Assembly (NCBI GenBank): GCA_002731275.1
Contig: PCBK01000076.1
Coordinates: 18,266 to 82,265, forward strand
Origin: Deltaproteobacteria bacterium
GTDB lineage: Bacteria; Myxococcota_C; UBA6777
Length of the DNA: 64,000 bases
Direction: 5' to 3'
The translations under genes and the position numbers were made by a program. Of this stretch, positions 18,772 to 28,916 are shown piece by piece (positions within the stretch are counted from its first letter, which is position 1; the number at the start of each line of letters is the position of its first letter). The notes beneath the pieces are model-generated. The model worked only from the letters and a program-made list of their open reading frames with translations. It did no database searches and was not told where the DNA came from.

Positions 18772-20961
18772 TCAACGATGGACAGAGGACTCCAACGCCA
18801 TGATCAGAGGTCCACGACTGAGAGGCTTCATCACCCAACCATCCGCTTGGTGCACAACAGGTGGTGTCTCTCCCCTCCCTAACATCATAATCGTCGGTGT
18901 GGAACGTAAGTCTTCGTCACCTCGACACATCGCAAGAAATTCCCACCCATTAAAACCAGACAATTGTGTCGCGATCAACACCGCGCTCGGCGAAAACTCC
19001 TTCATCAAACGCAATCCCTCTTCCCCTCCACTCGTCGTGATCACTTTGTAACCAGTACGACTCAAGATCCGAACGGCGACATCGCGTACATCTTCGTCTT
19101 GCTCGATGAGTAAGATGGTCCTCCCTTCCAACTCGTTAAATTTGGGAAGATCAAAGGTCTGTGTCGTATTGACCCCCAAAGAATCGCGCTTACGACGAGG
19201 CTTCTTCTCAACTTTGGCGTTGTGCTCTTTGGGTATCCACACACGAAACTGCGTGCCCTCTCCTCGCACACTCTCCACCTCGATCACCCCTCCCATCAGC
19301 TCCGCAAACTGACGGCATATCGAGAGACCAAGCCCTGTCCCTCCATAACGCATCGAGATCGTCTCGTCTGCCTGGGAAAAGGGCTGAAAAATCTCCTCAA
19401 GTTTATCTTGCTCAATACCAATCCCCGTATCCTCGACCGAGAAAGAATATCCCTCCTTGCCTTCCCTGCTTTGCACCTCGACGCGAAACGCGATGTCTCC
19501 GTTTGTCGTAAATTTACAGGCATTCGAGAGCAGATTAAACATAATCTGACGTAACTTGGTCGGGTCCGTTGTGATCGACTCCTCACCATCCAAAGCAGAG
19601 ACCGACAACGTGTTGCCATTTTTGCTCGCCAAGGGTTTCGTCGTCGCGGCGACCTCCTCGACAAAATCACGAATCAAAAACGACTCCGCGTGGACCTCCA
19701 TTCGCCCCGCTTCGATCTTCGACAGGTCGAGCACGCTGTTGATCAACCCAAGCAGGTGTTGTCCCGACGCTCTGATCTTTAACAAATCAGGTGAATATTC
19801 ATCATGTCCGTCATCGGAGAGTTCCTCGTCGATAAGCTCTGCGTAACCGATGATCGCGTTGAGGGGTGTGCGCAGCTCGTGAGACATACTCGCTAAGAAC
19901 TCGCTCTTTGCGCGGCTTGCCTGAAGCGCTTGATCACGTGTCTTGCGCAACTCTTTGTTGACGTTCTCCACGATCTTGATTCGTTTGCTCGCAGAGATCT
20001 CCGAGGCGAGCACCATACATCGCTCCGCCCGGCCGTCTTTTAGAGAGGCTGGGATAAAGTGAAAGTCAAAGACCTCCTCTTTGACCGCCAACTCGAGATA
20101 ACCTTCCTCACCCTCAAACGCCGCCTCAATGCCACGAGAGATATCTTGATTGAATGAAAAAATATCATGAAAATCAGCCTCGGAAGGTTGCCCTTCAGTG
20201 ACATCGAAAAACTGCGCCCACTCTCCACCTGCAAGCTCAACGTGCCCATCTTTCTCCACCATCCACACAGCCAACGGCAAGTGACGCACGAGAGACTTCA
20301 GCCGACCCTCTCGCTCGTCCAGTAGCTGGTTGGCCTCGCGCAATGTCATCAGCGATCGCTTTCGAATCGATTCGCTCATGGAGAGGAAAAACAAGACCAA
20401 AAACATGCCCCCAAACAAGTCCATCAGCCAAAAAGTGATCCGCATTGTGCTATCCATCTCACGGGGCGACAACATCCCATTTGCGTCCAATACAGCACAC
20501 AAACCAATCACCAAAAAGACAGGAAGCGACCACACAATCCCCCACAGATGACCCAGTAAGTAGGAGGCCCCAATGGGCAACACCAAAAACCACACCGCCC
20601 CACTCGTCGTATACCGCCCGCTCAGCAAAGCATCGTACGTCACGATCAAAAAAACAGCGAGCAACGCGAGGTGGCTGAAAAGTCGGATGCTCTTTGTATC
20701 CCGATTCCTCGCAATAAACGTAAAAAAGACCGTCATCGAGCTCGAAACGAAATACAAAAGTCCCGACTTTTCAGAGATAAAAAAGTACAAAAACAAAGAA
20801 GAAGGGAACCCCAAAAAGAGCGAAATCCACGAAAAGTGGATCAACGCAAACAGCGTGCGATCTTTCTCATTCTCAAGCTGGATTCCATCGGGGAAAAAAT
20901 ACGCAAACATGTACCTCATCGCCGGCAGGTACATCGAAAATGGTTTTTTATTCTCAGGCAT
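18772..20961 (-). CDS. membrane hybrid histidine kinase with a receiver lacking the phosphoacceptor Asp
   Basis: This 729-residue protein has five or six transmembrane helices (~35-195), a PAS-like domain (~220-325), HisKA with [11 protein letters not shown] (His361), and HATPase_c with [16 protein letters not shown] and YGGTGLGL, all intact. It ends in a C-terminal receiver (~615-729). In the receiver, comparison with the related kinase at 14659-17190 aligns [13 protein letters not shown] with ITLDVMMPGVSGW. The phosphoacceptor Asp is therefore Ala (about residue 664, codon GCG), while the Lys of VMKPL is kept. The receiver can thus bind or regulate but should not be phosphorylated at the normal site. 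The kinase core appears active and must signal to a separate regulator. It is transcribed away from the divergent membrane fusion gene at 21 kb. Confidence 0.92.
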   Translation of the reverse strand: MPENKKPFSMYLPAMRYMFAYFFPDGIQLENEKDRTLFALIHFSWISLFLGFPSSLFLYFFISEKSGLLYFVSSSMTVFFTFIARNRDTKSIRLFSHLALLAVFLIVTYDALLSGRYTTSGAVWFLVLPIGASYLLGHLWGIVWSLPVFLVIGLCAVLDANGMLSPREMDSTMRITFWLMDLFGGMFLVLFFLSMSESIRKRSLMTLREANQLLDEREGRLKSLVRHLPLAVWMVEKDGHVELAGGEWAQFFDVTEGQPSEADFHDIFSFNQDISRGIEAAFEGEEGYLELAVKEEVFDFHFIPASLKDGRAERCMVLASEISASKRIKIVENVNKELRKTRDQALQASRAKSEFLASMSHELRTPLNAIIGYAELIDEELSDDGHDEYSPDLLKIRASGQHLLGLINSVLDLSKIEAGRMEVHAESFLIRDFVEEVAATTKPLASKNGNTLSVSALDGEESITTDPTKLRQIMFNLLSNACKFTTNGDIAFRVEVQSREGKEGYSFSVEDTGIGIEQDKLEEIFQPFSQADETISMRYGGTGLGLSICRQFAELMGGVIEVESVRGEGTQFRVWIPKEHNAKVEKKPRRKRDSLGVNTTQTFDLPKFNELEGRTILLIEQDEDVRDVAVRILSRTGYKVITTSGGEEGLRLMKEFSPSAVLIATQLSGFNGWEFLAMCRGDEDLRSTPTIMMLGRGETPPVVHQADGWVMKPLSRGPLIMALESSVHR

Positions 20962-21083
20962 TCAGAGTTCCACCATCGTCAGGATATCACTTTATCGCCA
21001 CTACAGCGAAAACAAAGACTCTTCTCACAGTATAGACGTTCTATTCGTACAATGTCTTGAGAGAAGCGCCCTACAAGGTTAAT

Positions 21084-24000
21084 GTGATACCACAAAATGG
21101 GAAGACAAAGATATGTAAAACAATCCACGACCCCGAGGAGCTAGACACTTTGATCATTCCACTTCGACGTTCAGGCCTGTTTGTGGTTTTTTTTCTCTCC
21201 GGAACCACCGCGCTTGGGTTTGAGATTCTATGGAGTCGCATGTGTTCACTCGCGTTTGGAGGGACACATCTGGCCATCATCACCGTATTGACGGCCTATA
21301 TGACAGGCCTCGCCATCGGGAGCGAGTGGGCAGGAAGGATATGTGAACGTATCCGCAATCCTATACGGATGTACGGAGCCTTTGAATGGCTGATTGGTGC
21401 ATGGAGCCTCGCATTTCCGACATTGCTCTCATGGCTTCCAGACGGTCAATTTCTGCTGGGGAGCGCTTCTTCTCCTTGGACACTTGCGCTCTTTCGATTC
21501 TTCTGGGCATTTCTGTTGCTGCTGCCACCCACGATCATGATGGGCGCGACACTCCCCCTTCTCAGTCAAGCCATCACAAGAGCTGATCATCCCGGATGGG
21601 ACATCGGCTTGCTCTACACATCCAACACAACAGGTGCTGTCGTGGGATGTTTTGTCACGGGCTTCTACCTGCTCCCGATTTTAGGGATCCGCACGACGAT
21701 GTACAGCCTCGCAGGTGTAAACATTCTGCTTGGCACGACGATGCTTCTCCTCTCCTCCAGACAACGTGATCACCACAAAGATCACGACACAAAAGACGCT
21801 CCCCAAGCCAACCATCAGGGAGCCCCTTCGGATGCGTGGAGTCCAACATGGATGAAGCGGCTCTTGCCACATCAGCACACCGCTCTCTGGATCGTGTTCG
21901 GCTGGACTGGTGGGCTTGCGATGCTCGTTCAAGTTGTCTGGAACAGAACGTTCTCCATGATGATCGGCTCTTCGACATATACCTTTACGTTGATCTTAAG
22001 TGTCTTTTTGGCCGGACTCGCAGCAGGTTCGTGGTTTGGCTCCTGGTTCGCCGACAGACTGAAGCGCCCAACGTTGGGAATCTCCTTGATCCTGCTCTTG
22101 ATCGCGCTGGGGATATGGATGGGGGTGGTGTGTATGGATCAACTCCCCATCTACTTCTTTCAGTGGGCCAAAGGGACCGATCTGACACCGACGACACTGT
22201 TCCGGATCAAGACGTGGCTCATCGCGAGCTGGATCGCGCTGCCGACGTTGTGTATGGGATGTCTGTTTCCATTCATCATCCGGGCTGCCTTTCAGAATAT
22301 CGACCAGCCCGGAAAAGCCGTGGGACGTTTTTACGCGATCAACACCTTTGGTGCGATCATAGGTTCCTTCACTTCGGGCTTTGTGTGGACACCTCTGTTA
22401 GGTCTTCAAGGGACGCTACTTTTTTGTGTCGTCATGTACGTGTTGTGTTCCGTCGCCCTGCTCGCCTTTACCCCTGTTGATCTCAAGGGTGGCTCCCACA
22501 AGTTCCTGGCTGCCGCTGGAATATGTCTCTTGTTTTTGTTTCTGTGGACGCCCTCTTGGGACCAACAAAAGGTCAGCATGGGGCTCTTTCGCATTGCCCA
22601 TCTCAAGCGCCACACATCGCTCCCTTCGACAGCCCCAATCGCCTACTACAAAGAAGGACTTTACGCGACCGTCACCATCGAAAAGTACGGACGCCATCGC
22701 GCGTTAAAATTCAACGGAAAGACAGACGCTTCGAGCGCGAGTGATATGCCCACCCAAATCCAAAGCGGACTGCTTCCCTTTCTGTTCCGCCCAAAGGCGA
22801 AAGACGTCGCTGTGATCGGGTGGGGTTCAGGCGTGACAGTCGGTGCAGCGCTGCACTATCCGCTCAAACACATGGACGCCGTTGAGATCGAGCCCGCAGT
22901 CATCGAAGCGTCGAAGCACTTTCAGAAGTGGAACCACAACCCCCAACGTGATCCTCGGCTGCGACTTCATCTCGATGATGGTCGCAACTTCCTCAAAAAA
23001 ACCCCCCGACAATACGACATCATCATCTCTGAACCTTCAAACCCATGGATGAGCGGGGTGAGTGCGCTGTTCACAAAGGAATTCTTTGCGATCGCGGCCC
23101 AAAAACTCCGCCCCAAAGGGGTCCTCTGCCAATGGATGCAGCTCTACGAGATCTCGATGTATTCGGCGACCTCTATTCTCAAGGCGGTCCACACATCCTT
23201 TCCGTATGTCTACCTCTTTGGGATCTCCTACAAAAGTCACGATATGTTGATGATCGCCTCCAAGACCCCTTTGAAGCTCAACGTGCGAAGCCTCTTCCCG
23301 CTGATCCAACACCCCACGAGAAAACGAGAGTGGGTACGTGCCGGTGTTCTTGGTCCGCTGGATATGTACCCTCGGCTGATCGCAGGTCCCAAGGGGGTCC
23401 GCCATTTGATCAAAGACGCGGCGATCAACACAGATGACAACGCGCTCGTGGAATTCCGCGCCCCCATCGAGCTCTTAACGGCGCTCAAACATCCCCTTCG
23501 CAAACAACTCTTTCGCACACTCGGTACACATTACAATCCGGTGGAGACACTGTTTGAAGGTGCCCCTCCTCCGACACAGGCAACAGAGAGAGCGGCGTTC
23601 CTCGCCGACCTTGCGAGCGCATATTATCGCTATGGAGATAAGCGTAGAGGAGCGCGCCTTCTACAAAAGGCCTCCAAACTTCAACCACAACACCCTGTCG
23701 TCCGGATGACACAGCAAATCGTACATACCCTCACAGAGGGAGCGCCGAGGCTCGAAGAGTGCCTGAAGAGAGATGCACAAACACCCTTTTGCCGAGCGCA
23801 GTTGGGAACATTACACTTCTCCAAGAAGGCGATCAAGGCGCAATTCAAACGCTCGAAGGTCGATCCAAGTAGACTCTTAGTAGAAGGCTTGTTGTATTAT
23901 AGGCTCGACAAATACGATGATAGTCTCGAACGGTTGGGACGGTTGTTGCGTCACCCAAAGCTCCTGCGAGCACGACCAGGATTGTATTATCTACTTGGAC

Positions 24001-24089
24001 AGCTGTTTAAAAAGCAGCGGGTCTGGCCAGAAGCGCTATGGTTTACGAGGTTGTATGTCATACGTACACAAAAGCAAAAGACCAAATAG
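21084..24089 (+). CDS. fused membrane-transporter-like / spermidine-synthase-like protein with TPR tail
   Basis: This is a protein of about 1000 residues. The N-terminal half holds roughly a dozen transmembrane helices of the MFS-like type found fused to spermidine-synthase-like domains (LSGTTALGFEILWSRM is the typical opening). The middle (~550-760) is a Rossmann methyltransferase/aminopropyltransferase fold: VIGWGSGVTVGAAL, VEIEPAVIEA, LDDGRNFL and SEPSNPWMSG. The last ~190 residues look like TPR helices. True spermidine synthases carry Asp at the active site where this has the SEPSNPW signature of the membrane-fused family, whose reaction is not established, so I do not call it SpeE. The start is a GTG at 21084 (AAGG 5 nt upstream); a TTG at 21057 is the alternative. 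Monocistronic. Confidence 0.85.
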   Translation: MIPQNGKTKICKTIHDPEELDTLIIPLRRSGLFVVFFLSGTTALGFEILWSRMCSLAFGGTHLAIITVLTAYMTGLAIGSEWAGRICERIRNPIRMYGAFEWLIGAWSLAFPTLLSWLPDGQFLLGSASSPWTLALFRFFWAFLLLLPPTIMMGATLPLLSQAITRADHPGWDIGLLYTSNTTGAVVGCFVTGFYLLPILGIRTTMYSLAGVNILLGTTMLLLSSRQRDHHKDHDTKDAPQANHQGAPSDAWSPTWMKRLLPHQHTALWIVFGWTGGLAMLVQVVWNRTFSMMIGSSTYTFTLILSVFLAGLAAGSWFGSWFADRLKRPTLGISLILLLIALGIWMGVVCMDQLPIYFFQWAKGTDLTPTTLFRIKTWLIASWIALPTLCMGCLFPFIIRAAFQNIDQPGKAVGRFYAINTFGAIIGSFTSGFVWTPLLGLQGTLLFCVVMYVLCSVALLAFTPVDLKGGSHKFLAAAGICLLFLFLWTPSWDQQKVSMGLFRIAHLKRHTSLPSTAPIAYYKEGLYATVTIEKYGRHRALKFNGKTDASSASDMPTQIQSGLLPFLFRPKAKDVAVIGWGSGVTVGAALHYPLKHMDAVEIEPAVIEASKHFQKWNHNPQRDPRLRLHLDDGRNFLKKTPRQYDIIISEPSNPWMSGVSALFTKEFFAIAAQKLRPKGVLCQWMQLYEISMYSATSILKAVHTSFPYVYLFGISYKSHDMLMIASKTPLKLNVRSLFPLIQHPTRKREWVRAGVLGPLDMYPRLIAGPKGVRHLIKDAAINTDDNALVEFRAPIELLTALKHPLRKQLFRTLGTHYNPVETLFEGAPPPTQATERAAFLADLASAYYRYGDKRRGARLLQKASKLQPQHPVVRMTQQIVHTLTEGAPRLEECLKRDAQTPFCRAQLGTLHFSKKAIKAQFKRSKVDPSRLLVEGLLYYRLDKYDDSLERLGRLLRHPKLLRARPGLYYLLGQLFKKQRVWPEALWFTRLYVIRTQKQKTK

Positions 24090-24200
24090 CCCCCCCCTCC
24101 AAGCGATTCCAAGAAAAAAGAGCGCGGGAAAAAGACGTCGTTGACAAACTGCACACATCCTATTAATGTGAATGACATACCGTTCATTTTGTTTATATTT

Positions 24201-24255
24201 CTGGGGGACACCACCACAGGGCATTGTTACAGCCTCATGTTTGGGAATCCCCCAG
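24201..24255 (+). promoter_or_regulatory. long-range stem in the leader of the unknown gene at 24294
   Basis: CTGGGGGA at 24201-24208 is exactly complementary to TCCCCCAG at 24248-24255, enclosing a 39-nt loop, and the element ends 38 nt before the start codon. A GC-rich 8-bp stem in an AT-rich leader could be a regulatory fold. It lacks a following T tract, so it is not a simple terminator. Confidence 0.35.
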
Positions 24256-24293
24256 CACAAAACCCCCAAATCAAAGACAAGAGGAAGTAAACA

Positions 24294-25094
24294 ATGGCAG
24301 ATATCGTACTCGCAAACCAACTCTTCAACAAAACACAAGACGACCTCCTCAAAATCGATCCTAGCACATTATTGCGACCACGTATCTCTCACGAACGCGC
24401 TGAAGAACTCACCAACATCCTCCTTCGCTCCCTCGCTCCTCGATTCCAATACATCGAAGCCAACTTCAAAACAGAAGTCATCAAAATGTACAAACACCTC
24501 CAAGAGAACCTATCCAACGACTCTCTTGTCTTCTACGCCTCCACCATCGCCCTTGAGGATAGCGACGCAAATGAGCTCGCGAAACTCGTCCCAGTTGTCG
24601 CCAAACACGACAAATACCTCATCACGTGGTTTCGTGCAGTTTTCCAAAATGATGAAGATGTACTCAAGATCATCGACGGCGATATCTCTCCTGGACATAG
24701 CCACCTCGACAGCTCCGAAGATGTGCTCAAGCTCTGCCAAATCGGCCAAACACACAAAGCCATAATCACTAAAAGTACGCCCATCACAGAAGCCGAACTC
24801 GAACAAGCAGAAGCTGATGCGACACGTCTCTTCCAATTGCTCGGGAAAAAGAAGGACTCCAAGAACCACAACCCCAAAGACCTCTGGTACCGCGCCTACA
24901 CCAAATGGGTCACTTCCTACGAAAAACTTCGCGCTGTTGGGCTCTTTATCTCCAGCCATGAGCCTGATGCACATAAATTGTTTCCCGCTATCTCGGTAGG
25001 CACCTCCAACAAAAAACCTGCCTCGGCAGAGACAATAAACAACATCGAGAACCTTGAAACACCGAGCACAACAGAGAATCCACAGAACGGATAA
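24294..25094 (+). CDS. uncharacterised helical cytoplasmic protein
   Basis: This 266-residue protein has a strong ribosome site (GAGGAAG) upstream of its ATG. It has no signal peptide, membrane helix or cysteine-rich part; composition and heptad-like spacing point to an all-helical fold. A low-complexity Thr/Asn/Glu tail ends the protein (residues ~240-266). I do not recognise a family and see no catalytic motif; DISPGHSHLD contains two His but no metal-site pattern I can name. It is alone between the membrane fusion gene and the repeat array that begins about 40 nt after its stop. Real coding is supported by start signal, codon use similar to neighbours and uninterrupted length. Confidence 0.7.
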   Translation: MADIVLANQLFNKTQDDLLKIDPSTLLRPRISHERAEELTNILLRSLAPRFQYIEANFKTEVIKMYKHLQENLSNDSLVFYASTIALEDSDANELAKLVPVVAKHDKYLITWFRAVFQNDEDVLKIIDGDISPGHSHLDSSEDVLKLCQIGQTHKAIITKSTPITEAELEQAEADATRLFQLLGKKKDSKNHNPKDLWYRAYTKWVTSYEKLRAVGLFISSHEPDAHKLFPAISVGTSNKKPASAETINNIENLETPSTTENPQNG

Positions 25095-25134
25095 CACCCC
25101 TCCACCAGCACCACACAACAAAACCCACCAACAT

Positions 25135-25500
25135 GTAAAGATCGACGATCAACTGCGCTTTGTGAACGCTGGCATTCAAACATTGACGAGCAACTTCACT
25201 TTATGAACGCTGGCATTCAAACATCGACGAGCAACTGCGCAAAGACCATTATCGACGTTCAACAAACACACCGTTCGCCTTCACTTCATGAACGCTGGCA
25301 TTCAAACATCGACGATCAACTGCGCTTCGTGAATGCTGGCATTCAAACATCGACGATCAACTGCGCAAAATCCATCGTCTACGTTCAACAAACACGCGGC
25401 TTGCCTTCGCTTCATGAACGCTGGCATTCAAACATCGACGATCAACGTCACTTCGTGAACGCTGGCATTTGAACATCGACGATCAACGTCACTTTACGAA
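25135..25500. repeat. higher-order direct repeat array (41 + 85 = 126 bp period)
   Basis: A core beginning GAACGCTGGCATTCAAACAT and continuing into an ATCGACGATCAAC-type tail starts at 25164, 25205, 25290, 25331, 25416 and 25457. Spacings are 41, 85, 41, 85 and 41 bp, i.e. pairs repeated every 126 bp. The 85-bp unit carries an extra ~44 bp that itself holds a diverged tail copy (CGACGTTCAACAAACAC or near it). Copies differ by only a few bases. The array fills the gap between two genes. The 89-residue frame through it reads the same DNA core in two different frames, as expected for non-coding DNA. Confidence 0.9.
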
Positions 25501-25579
25501 ACAGAAGCACTTGCCCTCTCTCCGTCAACAAACTACAATCACAATCCACATACACACATAAGGCTCAAGAAGAGGTTTC

Positions 25580-26407
25580 ATGGATAACGCACAATTGTGG
25601 TCTGAGCACGATGAGCTCTGCCTCGAAACATTTACACTCTCAAGACAACAAGGAGACATGCTCGGCGCGCTCATGGCCATCGAAGGCGTCGGGCAAGAGC
25701 AAGCAGAACAATGCCGCCAAGACATCTCAACGTGGGGTGAACAAGTCTGCGATCTTGCCGAAGTCGGAACGCCTACACAGCAAGCCTCAGCGCTCAAAAC
25801 AGTCCTCTTCGAGACGCTCGGCTTTACAGGCGTCCAAGAAGACTACTACCACCCAGATAACAGCCACATCACGAAGGTGCTCAAACGTCGACAAGGGCTC
25901 CCGATCATGCTCTCAGGTGTGTGGATCTTGGTCGGTGAATACGCAGAGTTCGATGTACGCGGTGTCGGTATGCCCGGACACTTCATCATCCAAGTCGGAG
26001 GCACAGAGGGCTTATTTGTCGACCCATTCCACGAAGGAAAGCTCCTCTCCATCGACGATTGTCAAGAGATCGTCCACACGCTCTCACAAGGAAAACTCCC
26101 TTGGGATGAGGACTTTCTCTTGCCCATCTCGACCAACGCGTTCTTGGAGCGAGTCCTTCGCAATCTGATGAACAGCTATCTACGCCACCAAGACACACTC
26201 CACTTTTACAGAGCCATCCGCTTTTTATCCAGCCATCAACCTGACACACCGGAGTTACAGCTCACACTAGGACAAATCGAAGAGGCGCTCGGTGATCTCC
26301 ATCGCGCCAAACGAACCTACAAAGCGATTCTTGCGCGCTTTCAGACAGGCCCAATCGCAGAAGAAGCGACGCAAGGCCTCCAACGTATACGAAGAGCGAT
26401 ACACTGA
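25580..26407 (+). CDS. SirB1-family transglutaminase-like / TPR protein
   Basis: This 275-residue protein matches the SirB1 (YchA) family, in which a transglutaminase-like N-terminal domain is followed by TPR-type helices. Recognisable family positions are YYHPDNSHITKVLKRRQGLPIMLSGVW, then VGMPGHFIIQV (containing the conserved PGH) and FVDPFHEGKLLS. The C-terminal 80 residues form TPR-like helices (LTLGQIEEALGDLHRAKRTY). The biochemical role of the family is not settled. It starts about 80 nt after the repeat array and lies 57 nt before the antiporter gene on the same strand, so the two could be co-transcribed. Confidence 0.85.
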   Translation: MDNAQLWSEHDELCLETFTLSRQQGDMLGALMAIEGVGQEQAEQCRQDISTWGEQVCDLAEVGTPTQQASALKTVLFETLGFTGVQEDYYHPDNSHITKVLKRRQGLPIMLSGVWILVGEYAEFDVRGVGMPGHFIIQVGGTEGLFVDPFHEGKLLSIDDCQEIVHTLSQGKLPWDEDFLLPISTNAFLERVLRNLMNSYLRHQDTLHFYRAIRFLSSHQPDTPELQLTLGQIEEALGDLHRAKRTYKAILARFQTGPIAEEATQGLQRIRRAIH

Positions 26408-26464
26408 GACCCATCTCTTTAGGCTACTGCAAGGACCATCTTCCCCGAACAAACGGAGTATCCA

Positions 26465-28294
26465 ATGACCAACGGTACACCAGAGACAAACACACAGACC
26501 ACCTTGATGCAGAGATTGGACGCACTCCTCTCTTCGCCTGCGTTGTGGGTCTTTTTGATCGCGATCACAGCCTCGCTTTACATCGGTCGGTATGTCTCAC
26601 CAACGTGGACAGTCAAAGAGATCACACTCGACGCGAAGAAGGTCAACGGTGTCCTCACCTACACATACAAAGGAAAACCCAAGCCGCTCACAAAGCTCGT
26701 CGCGTACGCCTCCTCACCACTCCATCCAGCTCGCATCACAGCGCTCAACGCAAAAGGCCAAGCACCCACCCTGAAGACCCAATTTTACTACAAGGACATC
26801 ACGCTCCCTCAAAAAGGGGCAAAAAAGCAGCCAACGTCGGTGAAGAAGAGAGTATACGGTCAATTCAAGGTGTATCGACATTGGGGGTTTTGGTCTTTGA
26901 TCCCAGCGCTCGTCGCGCTCTTGTTATGTTGGGTGACGAGAGAACCGCTGCCGTCGTTGTTTGGTGGTGTGTTGGCGGGTGCTTTCTTATTGGGTTCATA
27001 TGATATCACCGATCAAGTCCTGCTGCCGAGCTTGATGAGCAAACAGACAGCTGGTGTGTTGTTGTTGTATCTGTGGCTGCTCGGTGGTTTGCTTGGGGTC
27101 TGGTCCAAAACAGGTGCAGCGCGGGCTTTTGCAGAGTTGATGACCAAATACTTCGTCAAAGGACCACGCTCGGCTAAGGTGGTCGCGTGGGTGTTGGGCG
27201 TGATCTTTTTCCAGGGAGGCACAGTCAGCACCGTTCTCGTCGGTACAACGGTCAAACCTCTGGCGGACGAACACAAGATCAGCCACGAAGAGCTCTCCTA
27301 CATCGTCGACTCAACAGCCTCTCCAATCGCGTCACAGCTCGCATTCAACGCCTGGCCGGGATACATTCAGTCATTCATCTTCGTCGCAGGCGTCAGTTTT
27401 CTGGCGACAGAGGCCGATCGAATCGCGTTCTTTTTCAAGAGCGTCCCATTTTGTTTTTACGCGATCTTTGCGGTTCTTGGGACCTTCTTGCTCGCGATCG
27501 AGAAATCGCCTTACACCAACAAAGAATTACAAACAGCGATCGACCGGGCCCGAAATACAGGTGCTTTGGATGCGCCTGACGCGACGCCTCTCAGCGCAAA
27601 GGAGTTGGAGGTCAGCGACATCCCAGAAGGCTACACGCCTCACATCATCGACTTTTTCGCTCCACTTTTCACGCTGATAGGCATCGCGATAGGGACATTT
27701 ATTGCGACGGGCTCACCAAATGTCCGGTGGGCATTTGGCGCAGCGCTTGCGCTGGCCATGTTGCTCGCGCTCGCCCGTGGTATGAGCCTTCAGCATTTGA
27801 TGGATGGGTTTGGAAATGGGATGAAAGGTGTCCTCTTGGGCGCGGTGATATTGGTCTTTGCGATCACACTCGGCAATATCAGCAAGATGACCGGTGGTGG
27901 TGTGTACCTCGTCGAGCTGCTCGGGACGAGTATCCCTTACTGGATGCTCCCAGTGTTGCTTCAATTGCTCACGATGGTGATCGCGTTCTCAACGGGGACA
28001 AGTTGGGGAACCTACGCGGTCGCCTTCCCACTCGCGATGCCACTCGCGTGGGCTGTTGCGGGTGCAAATGGTCTCGCACACCCTGAGTTTTACATGACGA
28101 TCTGCTTTGCAGCGGTGATGGATGGTAGTGTGTACGGAGACCAATGCTCTCCCATCTCAGACACGACCGTGCTCAGCGCAATGTGTAGTGGCTGCGACTT
28201 GATGGATCACGTACGAACACAGCTCCCACAAGCGACAGTTGCTGCGGGGTTAGCTGCGGTCTGTTGGACTGGTTGTGTATATTTCTTTGCGTGA
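26465..28294 (+). CDS. NhaC-family Na+/H+ antiporter
   Basis: This 609-residue integral membrane protein belongs to the NhaC/YheL antiporter family, exchanging protons for sodium (or an organic ion pair) across the inner membrane. Characteristic segments are FFQGGTVSTVLVGTTVKPL, the DSTASPIASQLAFNAWPGY region, FSTGTSWGTYAVAFPLAMPL and the C-terminal GDQCSPISDTTVLSA. The length is above the usual ~450-500 because of a ~90-residue extracytoplasmic insert after the first helix (rich in Lys/Thr/Pro, ~residues 40-125). It ends 30 nt from the converging pilin gene. Substrate ions cannot be determined from sequence. Confidence 0.9.
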   Translation: MTNGTPETNTQTTLMQRLDALLSSPALWVFLIAITASLYIGRYVSPTWTVKEITLDAKKVNGVLTYTYKGKPKPLTKLVAYASSPLHPARITALNAKGQAPTLKTQFYYKDITLPQKGAKKQPTSVKKRVYGQFKVYRHWGFWSLIPALVALLLCWVTREPLPSLFGGVLAGAFLLGSYDITDQVLLPSLMSKQTAGVLLLYLWLLGGLLGVWSKTGAARAFAELMTKYFVKGPRSAKVVAWVLGVIFFQGGTVSTVLVGTTVKPLADEHKISHEELSYIVDSTASPIASQLAFNAWPGYIQSFIFVAGVSFLATEADRIAFFFKSVPFCFYAIFAVLGTFLLAIEKSPYTNKELQTAIDRARNTGALDAPDATPLSAKELEVSDIPEGYTPHIIDFFAPLFTLIGIAIGTFIATGSPNVRWAFGAALALAMLLALARGMSLQHLMDGFGNGMKGVLLGAVILVFAITLGNISKMTGGGVYLVELLGTSIPYWMLPVLLQLLTMVIAFSTGTSWGTYAVAFPLAMPLAWAVAGANGLAHPEFYMTICFAAVMDGSVYGDQCSPISDTTVLSAMCSGCDLMDHVRTQLPQATVAAGLAAVCWTGCVYFFA

Positions 28295-28324
28295 GGTCGA
28301 GGGAGGGAACAGAGAGGGGAAAGA

Positions 28325-28870
28325 TTACTCAAGAGCGTCTGTAACAACAAGGTTTCCGAGGACAACATCTCCGCTCGTTGCATCAACAGCTGCGGACTGG
28401 GTGTAGTTTGAAAAAGAGCCATCACAGTCAAGATCACCAATCGCAGTCACTGTGAATTTCGAATTTTTCCCTGTCCCTGCCTGCTCGTACTTATACTGGT
28501 AGAAGTGAGCTTTTGTGATACCAAACTTTAACTCCACCCAAGGTGAACTGTTCCACTGCGCGGAGTTTTTTGTGTAAAGGTCAAATCCCCCCTTACAAGG
28601 CTGATCGGTAGGTGTTGTACGATTGGGTGTAGGATAACTCTTTGGTTTGGGGTTTCCGTTTCCATCGACGTGTTCATCTTCGAAATAGGCAACCGCACCA
28701 TCCAAAATCGCTTTCACGTTAATGGGCGCTTCTGACGACTTGGACTTTCTTGTAAATTGCAAAAACATCGGTATCGCGACTGCCGCCAAAATACCAATGA
28801 TCGCAACAACAATCATAAGTTCGATGAGCGTAAATCCCTTCGGGGCTTTGTTTCTTTTGAGAAAGGACAT
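28325..28870 (-). CDS. type IV major-pilin-like prepilin
   Basis: This is a 181-residue prepilin. A short basic leader (KRNKAPKG) is followed by [22 protein letters not shown], the class III/type IVa prepilin peptidase site with the conserved Glu5 of the mature protein. The C-terminal globular part contains one disulfide-capable Cys pair (PCKGGF and DLDCDGS) as in PilA. GGAGG lies 10 nt upstream of the ATG. Together with the PilT-like ATPase at 33.5 kb this implies type IV pili (twitching or adhesion), although the assembly genes are outside the window. The 3' end converges with nhaC. A promoter and structured leader are noted separately. Confidence 0.9.
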   Translation of the reverse strand: MSFLKRNKAPKGFTLIELMIVVAIIGILAAVAIPMFLQFTRKSKSSEAPINVKAILDGAVAYFEDEHVDGNGNPKPKSYPTPNRTTPTDQPCKGGFDLYTKNSAQWNSSPWVELKFGITKAHFYQYKYEQAGTGKNSKFTVTAIGDLDCDGSFSNYTQSAAVDATSGDVVLGNLVVTDALE

Positions 28871-28916
28871 GGACTTTGGACCTCCATTTGATCAGGCTCT
28901 CTAGGCCTTCTGCTCC

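Noticed and set aside
25203..25472. 89-residue frame through the repeat array, and a CRISPR reading of the array
   Set aside because: The same DNA core is translated in two different frames within it, and there are no unique spacers, leader or cas genes.
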